A stretch of 64,000 bases of DNA from Cyathus striatus (lineage: Eukaryota > Basidiomycota > Agaricomycetes > Agaricales > Nidulariaceae), in assembly GCA_025738555.1 (NCBI GenBank), contig JAOVFP010000003.1, forward strand, positions 6,386,001 to 6,450,000, given 5' to 3'. Positions 12,782 through 25,168 of this stretch are shown in pieces. Made by a program: the position numbers and the translations under genes. Below the pieces are notes generated by a model, which saw nothing but the letters and a program-made list of their open reading frames with translations, was not told the origin of the DNA and made no database searches. How positions within the stretch are numbered: the stretch's first letter is position 1; each line of letters begins with the position of its first letter.

Positions 12782-13177
12782 TGTTAAGATTTCGCTCCAT
12801 ATCTTATCTAATCCGCTCATATTTTATCTTATCACCACATGATTAGTCATGTGACATAACAATGCGAAGACCATGCATATCAACATGCAACATTCATCAA
12901 GACTATGGGCACCGTGTACAGTTTGACCATGCCTTTTACATACCTTTAATATACATAGTACATGAGTATGCACAGTAGAAGCATAATAACATGCATTGTA
13001 GTGTAGACAATACTTACATGTGATTACCATGAGAACATTACTATTAATATGGACATTTAATTAGTTTATTCCTATTCTTGTGCTAGTTTATTCCAGACAA
13101 GCAATAAGAGTCATTCACCTTTCTATTTTCTTCATTGTTTGAGTTCAACTTTGAGTTTTGCTTGTCTGTTGCTAACA
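12782..13177 (+). repeat. Ty3-type LTR, copy 2
   Basis: This 396-bp block starts TGTTA and ends TAACA and aligns along its length with 2,180-2,567. It is followed by the same leader rather than by flanking DNA, so it is the 5' LTR of another copy, or the middle LTR of a tandem arrangement, and not a simple 3' LTR of the first element. Confidence 0.75.
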
Positions 13178-13735
13178 AAAGCACAAGAATCTACCTCGTT
13201 TCTTGACCTCAAACTCCCTTCTTCTTGCCGACCCCCAGCAATACTTTTCTCTTGTATCTTGTTCCCTGTTCTTTGAACCTTCAGATCCTTAGATGTACAC
13301 CCCGTTTAATAGACTTGATCATTGTGCTTGGATGCATGAGAGGATAGTGTAACATTGAGCCTGACACTTCTGAATTACCAATTATCTTAGGCCCTCTGCC
13401 TTGAGTTTGGCATGGCGCCAGTGACTGGGGAGGCTACCATGTATTGCCCCAGCTGGTTCTATCTGCAAATCGGTGTGCATGAGACTTAGATCATTTTGCT
13501 AGTCTCCAAACCCCTTCAAGAGCATCTGATACCTAGTCTTTTCACTCTGGCACCTATCACTCATTCCCAAACCCTCCATACACTCTGATCTCGATCCTAT
13601 CATATTCCTTCATTCTCTGCACCAATTTATATCCCTCGATCTTGCCCCACACCCTATACTCGTAAACTGAGAACCACTCCTGCCCAATCCACTTTTAAAG
13701 CCATTCTTGAGGAAGATTTCACATTCCCACAGCAC
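13178..13735 (+). other. Ty3 leader, truncated second copy
   Basis: This matches 2,568-3,300, including the segment around CTAGTCTCCAA and the runs of short pyrimidine-rich motifs. Similarity fades near 13,735. No gag frame follows, so the second element is truncated here. Confidence 0.65.
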
Positions 13736-14240
13736 TGTGCATCAGCACATCATAGGCGCCTGGCTAGGTCTGAGACCCGGCATTCCTGGCAGGCTGATTC
13801 AGCATTTCCCATTTCCACATGTCAAAGTGCGTGGCATTGTACTTTTGTATGGAGCACCTCACCTGCAGACAGGTTCTATTGTACTTTGTTATCTTCCCAT
13901 ATGGACACGTTCTTGGCGCTCATGTGCATGTCAAACTGTGATTTACTCTGGTCCATCCCAGACTCTCGTAGCTAGTCTACAATGTCTACTTTACAGCTTA
14001 GCTAATGTGCAATTACTGCTTTTGTATTAACTATATAGTTCCTCTAGCCGTAGTTTTGTAGGATATTTAATAGGTAGAGTTAAGTAGAATGAGGGCAGTC
14101 TCCTGTGCCCCGAGAAATACCATCTAGCATTGTGCTTTAGTATTTGTGTGAGCTTTGAGATTCTAAGTGCAATGCAAAGTGTGAAGTCATAAGCCTGTGT
14201 TAAGTCTGAGATTAAGGAACATGCATCAAAATGCATATCA
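13736..14240. other. No feature seen
   Basis: Unique-looking sequence of mixed composition between the truncated Ty3 leader and a tandem repeat array. I see no supported gene. I looked here for the missing left end of element M0 and did not find one. Confidence 0.45.
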
Positions 14241-14249
14241 AAGCATTCG

Positions 14250-14760
14250 CTACAGTGTCATGCTTAATATATAGTGTCACATTTAACATATAGTGTCATA
14301 CTCAACACCTAGTGTCATACTCAATGCATAGTATCACACTTAATGCATAGTGTCACATTGAATGTATAGTGTCACATTTAACATATAGTGTCACACTCAA
14401 CACTTAGTGTCACACTTAATGCATAGTGTCACACTTAATGCAGAGAGTCACACTTAATGCATAGTGTCACATTTAACATAGTGTCACATTTAACATAGTG
14501 TCACATTTAACATATAGTGTCACACTCAATGCATAGTGTCACACACAAAGAAATAAGTATAATAAGATTTTGTACAGAATCTGTACAGAATTAAATGTAG
14601 AATTCCAAAGAATTCTGCATAATCTGTACAGAATTTTTGGAATCTGTGCAGAATCTGCACAGACCCAAAAAAACCTCTGCCAAAATGAAAAAATCTGTGC
14701 AGATTCCACATGGATTCCATGTGGATCCATACAGAACACATGGCTAAGCGTAAAGAGCTC
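14250..14760 (+). mobile_element. M0: right part of a small TIR element, left end not found
   Basis: Tandem units of about 19 bp built on TAGTGTCACACTTAATGCA fill 14,260-14,545. They are followed by a palindrome-rich segment with repeated TCTGTACAGA-like motifs, then the terminal TAAGCGTAAAGAGCTC ending at 14,760. The same order, with the same motifs and the same orientation, makes up the complete element M3 (49,504-50,480). The terminal core AGCGTAAA plus 6 nt matches the right ends of K1, K2 and M3. No matching left terminus was found upstream, so this copy is truncated or rearranged. Confidence 0.65.
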
Positions 14761-14999
14761 CAATATTCTCTTTTGCCAAGAAGTTAGTAATGCATAGGCA
14801 CTCCTTATGGAACCCATTTATGTTCCATAAGGTGATCCCATGTCCTGTCTTTTTCTAGGTAATATTTTCATTGACCTTGCCAGGACTCATGTTTAGGTTG
14901 CAATCCCTCCATGAATGTTACAGTGAGATTTACCATCCCACTGTGACTGTTGCACTGAATCGATTGGGGCTATAGCCCAAGTTCTTCATTGCTGCAACA

Positions 15000-15309
15000 A
15001 AGTCTACTAGTGTTACTACTATACCTCAATATTTATACTTGTAGTTCACTTTATTAGTATACTGAACTAATGAAGTGGCTGACCACTATACTTCAATACT
15101 AATACTTGTAGTTTGCTTTATTAGTATACTACACTAATAAAGTGGCTGACCATACTAAGTACTAGTGTTATTACTATACACTTCAGTACTAATACCTGTA
15201 CTTCACTTTATTACTATTACTATTACTATTACTATTGCTATACTATTTCTTGTACTCTGCTCTATAACTACTACTATTACTATACTTCAATACCAATACT
15301 TGTATTCTG
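15000..15309. repeat. Short-period TA/ACT-rich repeats
   Basis: Repeats around TACTATACTTCAATACTAAT and TTTATTACTATTACTATT are present here and continue on the other side of M1 (16,498-16,590). M1 therefore inserted into an older repeat-rich sequence. Confidence 0.55.
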
Positions 15310-15317
15310 CTCTATTA

Positions 15318-16497
15318 GAGAACTTGTCACTTAGCCACATGTTTCAACTGACTATCAGAGAGTCAGTTGATAGTCAGTTGAGACTCTCTGAGAGTAGATT
15401 GAGAGTCAGGTGAGAGTAGATCGAGATTTTTGGCCTGAAATGACAGTCAGATGAGAGTTAGGTGAGAGTCAGGTGAGAGTTAGATGATAAATTTTCACAA
15501 AACTGAAAACTCTCTCACTCAGGTCTCAATAGTAATCTGAGACTAGATTGATAGGGCTCTCATTAGACTATCAGTGATAGTTGTTTGTTGAATAAGCAAG
15601 TTGTCAATACATTATTGGTGATCAATGTGACAAGGGAAAAGTGTGACATGTTGGAAAATGTTGGAAAAGCGTGATATGTATGACATGTTGGAAATAGCGT
15701 GACATGCTGGAAAATGTTGGAAAAAGTGTGACATGTGTGACATGTTGGAAAATGTTGGGAAAAGCATGACATGTGTGACATATTGGAAAAAGCTGGAAAA
15801 AGCGTAACATGTGTGACATGCTGGAAAAGTGTGACATGCTGGAAAATGTTGGAAAAGCGTGACATGTTGAAAAAGTGTGACATGTGTGACATGCTGGAAA
15901 ATGTTGGAAAATGTATGACATGCTGGGAAACTAAGCCATATCTAGACTCTATTGTCACACATGTGTGTGAAAGTGTGACATGTTGGAAAATGTTGGAAAA
16001 AGCGTGACATGTGTGACAAGCGTGGGAAAAATGTGACATGTTGAAAAACTGTCACATATCATAGCCATCACACTTGCCACACTTTTTCCAACATGTCACA
16101 CTTTTCCCACGCTTGTCACACATGTCACGCTTTTTCCAACATTTTCCAACATGTCACACATATCATGCTTTTCCCAACATTTTCCAGCATGTTATACTTT
16201 TTCAACATTTTCCAACATGTCACATATGGAGTTAGGTGAGAGTCAGGTAAGAGCCAGGTAAGAATTCAAGCTAAGCCCAATACTAATTTCAGGTCTCAAC
16301 TGACTCTAATGAGACTCTCAGTTGACTCTTGAGACTCAGTTGAGAGTCAAATGACAGTCAGATGAGAGTCTAACCTGACTTCTGAGACTTAGTTGAGAGT
16401 CAGATGAGAGTCAGGTGAGACTATCGATACTTATATGAGAGTCAGTTGATAGTCAGTTGATAGTCAGTTGAGACATGTGTGGGAGTGACACATACAG
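15318..16497. mobile_element. M1: complete non-autonomous TIR element, 8-bp target duplication CTCTATTA
   Basis: The exact 8-mer CTCTATTA occurs at 15,310-15,317 and 16,498-16,505. Between them the left end reads GAGAACTTGTCACTTAGCC and the complement of the right end reads CTGTATGTGTCACTCCCAC: six variable nt, then TGTCACT. Sub-terminal repeats are of two kinds. AGTCAGTTGAGA/GAGAGTCAGGTGA units lie at both edges. TGTGACATGTTGGAAAATG units run in one direction from about 15,625 to 16,050 and in the inverse direction from about 16,080 to 16,225, so the element can fold back on itself. No coding capacity. The spacing of core and target duplication matches K1, K2, M2 and M3. Confidence 0.85.
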
Positions 16498-16758
16498 CTC
16501 TATTACTAGTCCTATTACAATACTAATACTATACTCTGCTTTATTACTATTTCCTATATCTTTATACCAATACCTGTACTTGCTTACTTATGGTCTGCTT
16601 TCACTTCATTATGAATACACTCTATTGTCAACCACTTGTATTATGTAATCAGACCATTCTACAGATGTTTAGTTATAGTCAGCCACTTGTATACTCTATT
16701 ACTTTTATATTGACTATTCAACTACTTACCATCAAAAATTTATGCAAAACCACAGCAC

Positions 16759-17010
16759 CTAGGATTCCCGCATGGTCCCCCACCATGGGCTTACAACAAT
16801 TCCAGTTGAGGTAAAAAAATTTCAAGTGAAATTGAGTTACGATCAAGTTGCATTCAAGTTGCAATCAAGTGACATTTCAAGTGACATTTTCCCCACTTAT
16901 TTAATTTGAGTGATTTTCAAGTGATTTTTCAAGTGACTGTTTTGTTTGCTTATCAAATTCGAGTGAGCTTTTGAGTAAGCTTTTGAGTGACATTGAGTGA
17001 GACTATTTAT
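16759..17010 (+). repeat. TIR-like end with CAAGTGACATT sub-terminal array
   Basis: CCTAGGATTCCCGCATGG at the edge is followed by AATTCCAGTTGA and then many degenerate copies of an 11-bp CAAGTGACATT motif. The inverse arrangement occurs at 30,805-30,928 (array, then TCAACTGGAATTCC, then CCATGGTACTAACTAGG). CAGCAC flanks both outer edges (16,753-16,758 and 30,929-30,934). This may be the left end of a 14 kb element into which K1 later inserted. Confidence 0.45.
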
Positions 17011-19948
17011 AAGTAAATATATGGAACACCTATCGAGTTCCACAGGACCAAACAACCATGCAGGAATACCTAAAATAGCACAAGTGAAAAGATGCTGCTA
17101 CAGAGGTCAGAGTTACGAAGAAAATGGTTCCGTTAGTTAAGACTGAGAGTGATGGAGTGAGTGGAGGCCCTTGTAGGTGTTTCCATGTTCACAGGTTATG
17201 TTCAAAGATTCTGCCTATGCTGACAGTGTTTTAGAATATCTGTACACATACATCCTCTAAATGGCTACAGAGAATTACAACAATTGTGACGTATGTTGAA
17301 AAAAATCATCACTGGTCATCTGCATAGAGGGAAAGAAAGCTCTAACTTAGCAAATTAGCAATCATATCAAAACTAGCAAAACATGAAATTTAAATCTTGT
17401 TATTGCAGCAAGAGATTCATCAGAAACAGTTGCTTCTCCTTGTAGCTGGAGGTACAATGTAGAGATGAATTCAAGCATCTACAGGTGAATATAAAATTAA
17501 TCAATGTGAGTTACTTACCTTTCAACTGAAAGTATAGGTCTTATTGTGAGAGGTTGAGTGCAGAGAGTACAGCTAGGAACACAATCCAGGAAATGCAATG
17601 TCAGCCATGTAGTCATTGAGTGAAAAGACTTGACAAGGTCAACCAAGAGGAACTTCATAAGATTAAGTTTCATTTATTGCTTCATTTTTTCTCTTCACTT
17701 ATTCAAGTCACAGCAAACACTCACAACCATACCATCCTCATGAATTCTTTATGTTGTTATCATCTTTTGTATTGGTAAATTTATCCATTCATCTTCATCT
17801 TTTATTCTCACAACCAATACTTTTTTCAGTCCCAACCAATGACATAATGGCAGTATGCATTTTTTTCTTTTTTAGATCCTTTTTCATCTACTTAATTTGA
17901 GTAACAGCCGATTTTCATCTATCATCCTGTTTGCAATCAAATGACTTGCCACAAATGAATGGAAGCCAGGGCAGTAGCACAACACACAGTGTATTGAAAT
18001 TTATAGCAAAAAAGCACCGCAACATACAATACTGGGTTCTTTTGTAAGTATTTAGTCATTCTTTCTTGTTCTTTATAAATCGTTGTGTATCAGAGCACCA
18101 TTCCATAACAGTGGCTCAGACACAGAACCACACTACACAGTTCATGGGTTCAAATTGAATGGAAAAGCTGTTGCTACTATACATATCTACTTGCATACCT
18201 AGGAGGTTTACTTCAGTAACAGTGGGGCAAATTAGAGCAGATTGGGAATTCTTCGAATAGACTTCAACAAGAATTGTGAACATCTTTGAACATAATTTGA
18301 ATTATAGTAATCTAGTTTGTAAACCATTGTTTATTATACACACTTATATCTTGTTGTATATCTTCATAATACAAATATGGAAGGGAACAGAATTGTATAT
18401 TAATAGTAGTTATTATCAAAAAATGAGAAGGGCAAGTACATGGTTCATACTAATGAGAAAACACTTAGTTGTTTTGAGAATGTTACAAAGATTTGCAAAA
18501 CACATATGGCCTACACATGAAAGCTCCTTGTGGCAAAACAGTGTATATATTATTTATTCTTTAGACATGGACTTCAATAATATTAGGTTGGCAACTGAGT
18601 CATGGTGCAATGGGGTGGACATTGGAGAGTGGCTACACCATTGATCATTCATCACTGCAGACAGGGAAATGACGTTAGGAGAGCCAACAGGCATTGAATT
18701 AATGAAGTAGAAGTAAATTCCATGCATCTCTGCAAAGTAATTGATACTTACTCATACTTCAACTAGACTGGAATTTTATGTTCAAACCAGAAAGACAAAT
18801 TGGAGTTGTAAGATTGTTGGATGGCATAACATTTGCTACTGGTAAGTTTTATTCTCTAGCTAGTGCCCACAACTGAAGGACTGAGTAGAAAGTACCTAAA
18901 TTTGTTGTTTTGAACAGTCAATGCTGCGGAGTCTTGAAGGTTTGCATGTTGTTACACATCTGAGTCTTACTTATAGATATATAGGCTTTTTGTAGCTTTA
19001 CAAATATAAACATGTATGCTTGCATATAGCTTACAAGTGAAGGTTAAATCTATTAATATCTATTAGCACAGGCTATTAATATCATTCATATAGATGAAGA
19101 GACCCTGAGTTTGAGCCTTGCTGGAACCTACCCAAGAATTTTCTCCAATTACTTGATTTAATACCTAATATCTTTTCTACAAACTAAAACCACAGTAATA
19201 GTATAATGCATAACAATAGGTTCGAACAACAGATATTGTGAAATGTCCCCTTTGCATATGGGCATATCTACCAAATAGTCAGAATGAGTAATGGTGACAC
19301 ATCAGACCAAATGGATGTGCCCAGATCACCTGCACTACACATGAATGTTGGGGATATAATGTTTTTTTTGCAGCTTGTTACTAATGGTCACATCGCACCC
19401 TAGAAAAATCTATACCAACTTACAGAGAGTTACCAGCAAAGTTGTTTTGAGACATGGAAATTGTATGTACCAGCACTCTATATTCATTCTAAACTTCCGA
19501 TTTACACAATAGTAGGCCAATGTCCTTCAGTTGATTAGCAGCTTCTTTATGCCAGGAGAGCAAAAACGCAAATGGTCCAATTCAAATTCCTCATCACTCC
19601 CTACTAAGAGACAGAAAACATTTACAGCACAAGAGAATAGAGAGGAGAGTTGAGAAACAACTCTGGAATTTGTCTGCAGCACAGCTGGTTTGTGAAAATT
19701 CTGTACTCAATATCATCTTTACAGTTATTTTATGATCACAAGCAGATCAGGTTATTGCCTGTATAGAGGTATATGAGGAGCCAACTATAAAGGATATGCA
19801 AATCAGAAATCAGATAATCATCAATGTGTATAATAGGTGCAACATGATTTACCAGAAGGTGTGGTTCTTTATATGAGCAAAGAAGGTTTATTCTAGTTCT
19901 ATATTAATAACTAACTTACTATATGCTTACTATCATTTTTATTACAGG
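17011..19948. other. Mostly non-coding; no supported gene
   Basis: AT-rich sequence with only scattered short frames (the longest, 18,276-18,644, has no recognisable domain). Its end carries a good branch/acceptor context (TACTATCATTTTTATTACAG) at 19,947, followed directly by the exon that K1 interrupts. Some part of this stretch is therefore probably intron or upstream exons of that gene. Confidence 0.4.
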
Positions 19949-19977
19949 AGAATTTCCAGTACTTTACGCTCCCCCCC

Positions 19978-20215
19978 CCAGTCCGTCCGGACTCCGTCCG
20001 GACTCAATATAGTCTGGATAGTCCGGGTGGAGTCTGGCGGAGTCCTGATGGAATCTGGTGGAGTCCAGTGAAGTCCGGCGGAGTCCAGGTGGAGTCCGGA
20101 TGGAGTCCTGATGGAATAGATATTGTCCTGATGACATCCTGCTGGAATATAAGAAGTCCTGATGGAGTCCTGGTGGAGTCCTGATGGACTTTGTATTTTT
20201 TAAAGTAAGTTCTGT
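19978..20215. repeat. K1 left sub-terminal repeats
   Basis: Dense copies of GTCCGGACT-like palindromes and of GGAGTCC, TGGAGTCC and GATGGAGTCCTG. The same motif family fills 27,605-27,905 at the other end and does not occur at this density in the other KDZ elements. Likely transposase-binding sites by analogy with other TIR transposons (inference). Confidence 0.8.
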
Positions 20216-20602
20216 TTAAGACTCCAGGTGTATTTTCCCACACCTATTGATAACATACTATCTCACTACTACATCTTTGCTACTACTACTATTCTTTACT
20301 ACATTTTCCCACACTCTTCAGTACATGCTACCACTACTATTCTTTACTACATTTTCCCACACCCTTCAGTACATGCTATCACTACTACTCTTTACTACAT
20401 TTTCCCACACCCTTCAGTACTGATAGCATACTATCTCCCTACCACATCTTCCTATGCCTCTTCTACAATATTTTCCCACACCTATTATTCTCCTACCAGA
20501 TATCTCTGTACTACATTTGTACCACATTTTCTGACACATCTTCTACCATATTTCCCACACCTATTATTTCTGATGCCTCTTCTACCACATCTTCCAATGC
20601 TT

Positions 20603-23600
20603 CTACAACAGACTATCATCATGTTCAAAATCTTCACTAATAATACTAAAGTTTTGGCTGTTCTGCCGTTTTATTACTTGTTGAGTATGATAAAAGATCA
20701 TAGAATGTATGAACCAATTAAAGTTGCTTGGAGTCATACGTTTCATAATAGATTCAAACCCACCAAGCCATGAATTTAGTTGTTCACAGGCTTGTGTATT
20801 GAATGCTCGTTTGTGATATCTTTCACCATTTCTGTCTTGTGCAATATAAACAAGGTTTGGTGCAGAACCATCTTGTGGTGCTGGATTACACCACTTTCTA
20901 CAAAGATAATCATCTGAGCGGTGATTTGTATAGTGATAGCCATCTACTACAAAGCGGCTACTTTTAAACCAATCTACCCAACTTCCATTTGCAACTGCTG
21001 TTCGAAGAAGTTTATATGCCTTATCAATACATATATAATCTGGTCTTAATTCTTCATCAGGAAAAACATCTTCTAAGAACTTAAGTATATTGGTTGTTGA
21101 CTCCGACTTCACAAACTTTGTCCATGCAATTACAGCACCACATGGAGCACATATTGTTTCTACACAATAATAGCGAGAGGCACTAAAATAATGAGATTTC
21201 TTTGGAATATTGGTATCTGACTCATCATGAGGCTGCTGAACACGTCTTCCTCGGTTTTTATTCCAAGGTGGATTTTCAGCTGGTTTGCAAAGCATTCTTC
21301 GTGCACCATTTAAATAATCTGAACTATGTTCTAAATTATATTTACGCCACATTTCCTGGTGCTCATTGCAAGCTTGTGTATTTTCTATCTTTTGATTTTG
21401 ACAGTCACGAACACGGCATCTTGCTCCAAATTCTTGGTTGTGAACATCACAAAATACACCTCCTCTATGGTTTACAAGAGTATTGGAACAATTGTCATAT
21501 GCACAGTGCTTAAAATATGTATTAGTATAATATTGTTTAGTTTTAGTTGTGCATTACCTGTGGTCCCATAACAATCCCATCAATTACTACCATTTTAACT
21601 GTTGCACTCTCATTTGGTAGTGAGTCTTGAGTTTCTCTATAAGGCTGTGTACACTCTAAGCAGCTGTGATTATGTGATGCACGTATTTTTCCATTTTCAC
21701 CTAACCTTGCAAATGCTTCTTCTGTTAATGCAGTAATTGAAAGTCCATCAAGACTAATAAAATTAACACCAGATCCTGCAGAAACCATGCATATTGATTC
21801 ATGTATAAAAGCCTCCCAGACTTGTCTTCGGCTTATTTCCTTTCCATTTCCAAAACTGTTGTTCCAATATTCCATATATGCTGCAGCAGATGCATGAAAG
21901 CTATATATACCATTCAGAACACCTTGAGAAAATGCCCTATCTACCCATAGTTTTTTTCCTACTTTCAGATATTTAGCAGAGTTTAAATGAACCATATAAT
22001 ATCCCTGTTTTTCATCATAGGCTCGTTCATGTTCTGCAGAATATAATGTTTTACATTTTTCACAAACACCTGATACTACATAAGCATGTTCAAATATTTT
22101 TGAGCCTTTAATTAATGTTGCTTTAGGTACATCTCTAACTTTAGTATGCACATGTAGTGCCCGTCCTTTACAGCTCCGTGTCTCACACTCTGCAGCTATA
22201 GGACATATTATATGAACAGGATCGATACTAGCATGAGATACAGGTTTCAGTTGACCTTCAAAAACTTTCCTCTCCTGATTGAAAGGATACAAGTTCAGAA
22301 GTCTTGCCATTTCATTTAATTTAGTGCCTAACAAAATAGATCTGCCTGTTCGAGTTGTGTGTTCATTAATTTCATAATCTTCAAAGAGATCATCTGAGTC
22401 CATGCCAATTTTTTCCTGAATAGCTCTAGCCAGTAATCTAATCCATGCAGTTGCATCAACATTTTTTTCTCCTGTTAACTTTGCATTCTGCTGTCTTGCA
22501 TGAAGACTCAACAAATCAACATTATCAATCATAGAGAACAATATAACTAATGTGGCAGAGAGTGTGATGTTGGAACCAAAATTTGACAGAATAAATTTAC
22601 TGAACACATCAAATGTGATGTTAGGAAATGATTGTTCTCCTGCTGCAAGTACTGGTTGAATAAAAATAAATAGAACTAGTATTGCACTTGGGAGCCATTG
22701 AAATAGCCAAATTATTAATAACCAGAATAAAATATGTTGAGTGATTTCTGGCATGAATATAGCCCATATACAGGTTAAGCACCACAGATATGTCTCAAAG
22801 GTTACCATCCAACTGAAAAATCATATTGTAAACTATTACAATTCGAGTTCAATATACTTACTTGCGCTTCTTTGAACTTGATTTCTCTTTATCCTCATGA
22901 GCCTTCTCATCCTTACCTCCCTTCTCCTCCTTGCTCTTTCCCTTTCCCTTTCCCTTCCTTTTCTCCTTCTTCTCCTTAAGCCATCTTTTCAAATCCAAAA
23001 ATGTGTAGTAATCTCTCTCAAAGCCCCAAAGGTCTAGATCAGTAGGACTATCCTCATCTTCAGCCAACCAAGACTGCATTGCTGGAAAATCTGCAATCTT
23101 ATCAAAGTTTGAATAGTTCTCATACCAGGCTGAAGATGAGACAAAGACTGTGACAATTTCTTTCTTTGTGGCCTTGGCAACTGGCCAAGTCCTGTTCTTG
23201 TCCATAGTGTTGTGGTCGGAAACTGCCTTTATACAGGCAAGATACCTCTGGTATGCGACTCGAAGTCCAGGTGCAGTACTCTCAAGAATTTCCCTAGGAA
23301 TCTTTAAAATATCGACAAGTTCCTCAGTACGTTGCTCTGAGATTCCACCTCTTTGAACAAGAGAAGGGGTGTGAGAGCGAGAAACAGCACGAGAGCTAGC
23401 TGCAGAGCTTCCAGCTGACTTAGACTGAATGGAATATGTCTCAATATCGAGGGAGAGTGGTGCATTTGGCTGAAATCCAGACTATAAAGCAACACAATAT
23501 AAGTAAATGGTACAAGAATAAAAGAATAAAATATATAGCTACACTCAGAATTGGCAAAATAAATTCACCATCTATCTTTAGCCAGTCAACTTCCTCATCA

Positions 23601-25168
23601 TCCTTGATAGCAGACTCAAAGTTTCCAAGAATGTTCCAGGCTTTACTTTCATAAACATACAAACAGCAATCAGCAGCTAAAATGATATTAGTATATGAAT
23701 AAAATATGAAAGAAAACATACTAAAGAAATGTTCAGCTCTGTCTTTGAGTTTCTTCAAGACAGGCCCAATGGTTGCCATAAGATTATGCTTCAATGTAAA
23801 TGAAGCAACTCCAGGTACCATAACAGTACTTGGATCTGCATTAGACATATACAGCCATACTCGCCCCTTAACTAAACCAACAGTAGTGCTTTCAGCAGCA
23901 CTGTGAAAGTCAGCAGCATTTGGGTGATTCCCAAGGGCATTTCCTCTGAGAATGCCACCTACTTAGAATTAGTACATATATATTTATACAAATTATAGTT
24001 TTACCTTCACTCTTTGAAGAACCTTTGGGGCTAATATTGGTAATGTCCACAGTGTCGACTGTACCTGGCTTACTGGTGGTACGAGGTGGACTAACTGGTG
24101 GACTATTCATGATAATATCTACCTCTGCAAACATTGAGTCAGTATAAATACAAATATTACTGAAAGTTCATACCTTTATCTTTACTAGTTCTGTCTTCTG
24201 TACGATTGTTGTTGGACTTGGAAGATATGATGCTGATATCACTCCCTTTCAAGATCTTAAATACAGTAATACAGTTATAACATTACTGAATTTTTCTTAC
24301 CTTTATTCTTACTGGTGTGATCTTCTGTATACTTTTTGTCAGACTTGAAAGATGTGATGCTAATATCACCTACCATCACTGTGTTCTGATTCATTTCCAC
24401 GACCTGCATTTGATCCATCAGTTGAACCTTCAGTATTTTCTGAAATATAACTTATGTTAGTAAATATATGTGTAAGCTATCAATTCAAACCTTTATTTTC
24501 GCTTTCATTATTGGTATCATATCCATCTGATTCATGTTCTTCTTCAACTGTAGAAGATATAAATGTTTAGATACACATTTTATACATATAAATGAATATT
24601 TCTTTACCTTTTTTCATGTCTGAATGGCGCTTACGAGTAACAGTGAAAACTGGAGCTGCTGGTTGAAGTACATTGGAAGATGGACCCCGCTTTGGAGGGG
24701 CAACAGGAAGGCCACTTTCCTCCAGCACCCTTTCAGCACTAAGTATTATTAGTACATAAATATTGTATAAATATATGTAATACATACGCAGTAAGGTCAG
24801 GTACACCTTCTTCATCTGCAGCAGCATCCTCAGCTCTTTTCTGTTCCGAAGTTTTTCTAAAAAATATTAGCAAGGCAGTGAAAGAAAGTTATGAAACCAT
24901 ACCGAGTTTTTTTGGCTTTCTTGGCTTTTACAACTTTTTTACTCTGTTTTTCCTGCACATTTTCACTCTCCTCATTATCTGTAATAGGTTTGTTGGTTGT
25001 GGCCTGCTTCTTTGTTGGTGGTTGGGCTGTAAGATCGGCAGCAGAAGTACCACGCTTGCAAGACTCGCTATGAGTTTCATGTGTAGCAACTGACAGAGAA
25101 GCAGACTCAGTAGGAGTAATACTAGAAGCCTGAGTTGTAGCAGAGCAAGTGGAACGACGAGGAGCCAT
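20603..25168 (-). CDS. KDZ-type transposase with CxC5 and CxC6 clusters, spliced, apparently intact
   Basis: Start is the ATG at 25,168 (MAPRRSTCSATT; an in-frame ATG at 25,252 is possible). About a dozen short introns can be read, for example 24,857-24,902, 24,739-24,787, 22,813-22,861 and 21,509-21,557. N-terminus: basic, then acidic small exons. Next is a segment with GILRGNALGNHPNAADF (near 23,930), then LYVYESKAWNILG (near 23,650), then a Lys-rich tail. The 22,813-22,861 intron (GTAAGT to TTTTCAG) joins that tail in frame to a hydrophobic stretch and a CxC5-like region (CPIAAECETRSCKGR, CEKCKTLYSAEHER). CxC6 follows across the next intron (CAYDNC, CDVHNQ, CRVRDC). Then comes the RNase-H-like core: CIDKAYKLL, FVVDGYHYTNH, ACEQLNSWLGGFE carry the likely acidic residues. 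The last two exons alone give about 718 residues. Stop is TAG. It presumably mobilises K1 and related elements. Confidence 0.85.

Noticed and set aside
12782..13177. 3' LTR of the first Ty3 element
   Set aside because: It is followed by the same leader that follows the first LTR, so it heads another internal region.
14250..14545. CRISPR-like array; also 49,690-50,240 and 28,300-28,640
   Set aside because: The units are contiguous or near-contiguous tandem repeats without unique spacers, lie inside transposon ends, and the genome is eukaryotic.
15563..16039. His/Cys-rich frame with repeated CHTCHTF, resembling a metal-binding protein; also 45,056-45,632 and 47,068-47,334
   Set aside because: These are translations of the TGTGACATGTTGG and CACATATGTCACA repeats of M1 and F1, and similar frames open in more than one register.
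18118..18165. tRNA gene near 18.1 kb, with CCATTC pairing GAATGG and a GGTTCAAAT box
   Set aside because: The apparent acceptor stem pairs, but no T stem or anticodon arm can be formed and the length is too short.
22808..22858. Two separate genes in K1 (upstream regulatory protein and transposase)
   Set aside because: A canonical 49-bp intron at 22,813-22,861 joins the two frames without a stop, so one gene is the better model.
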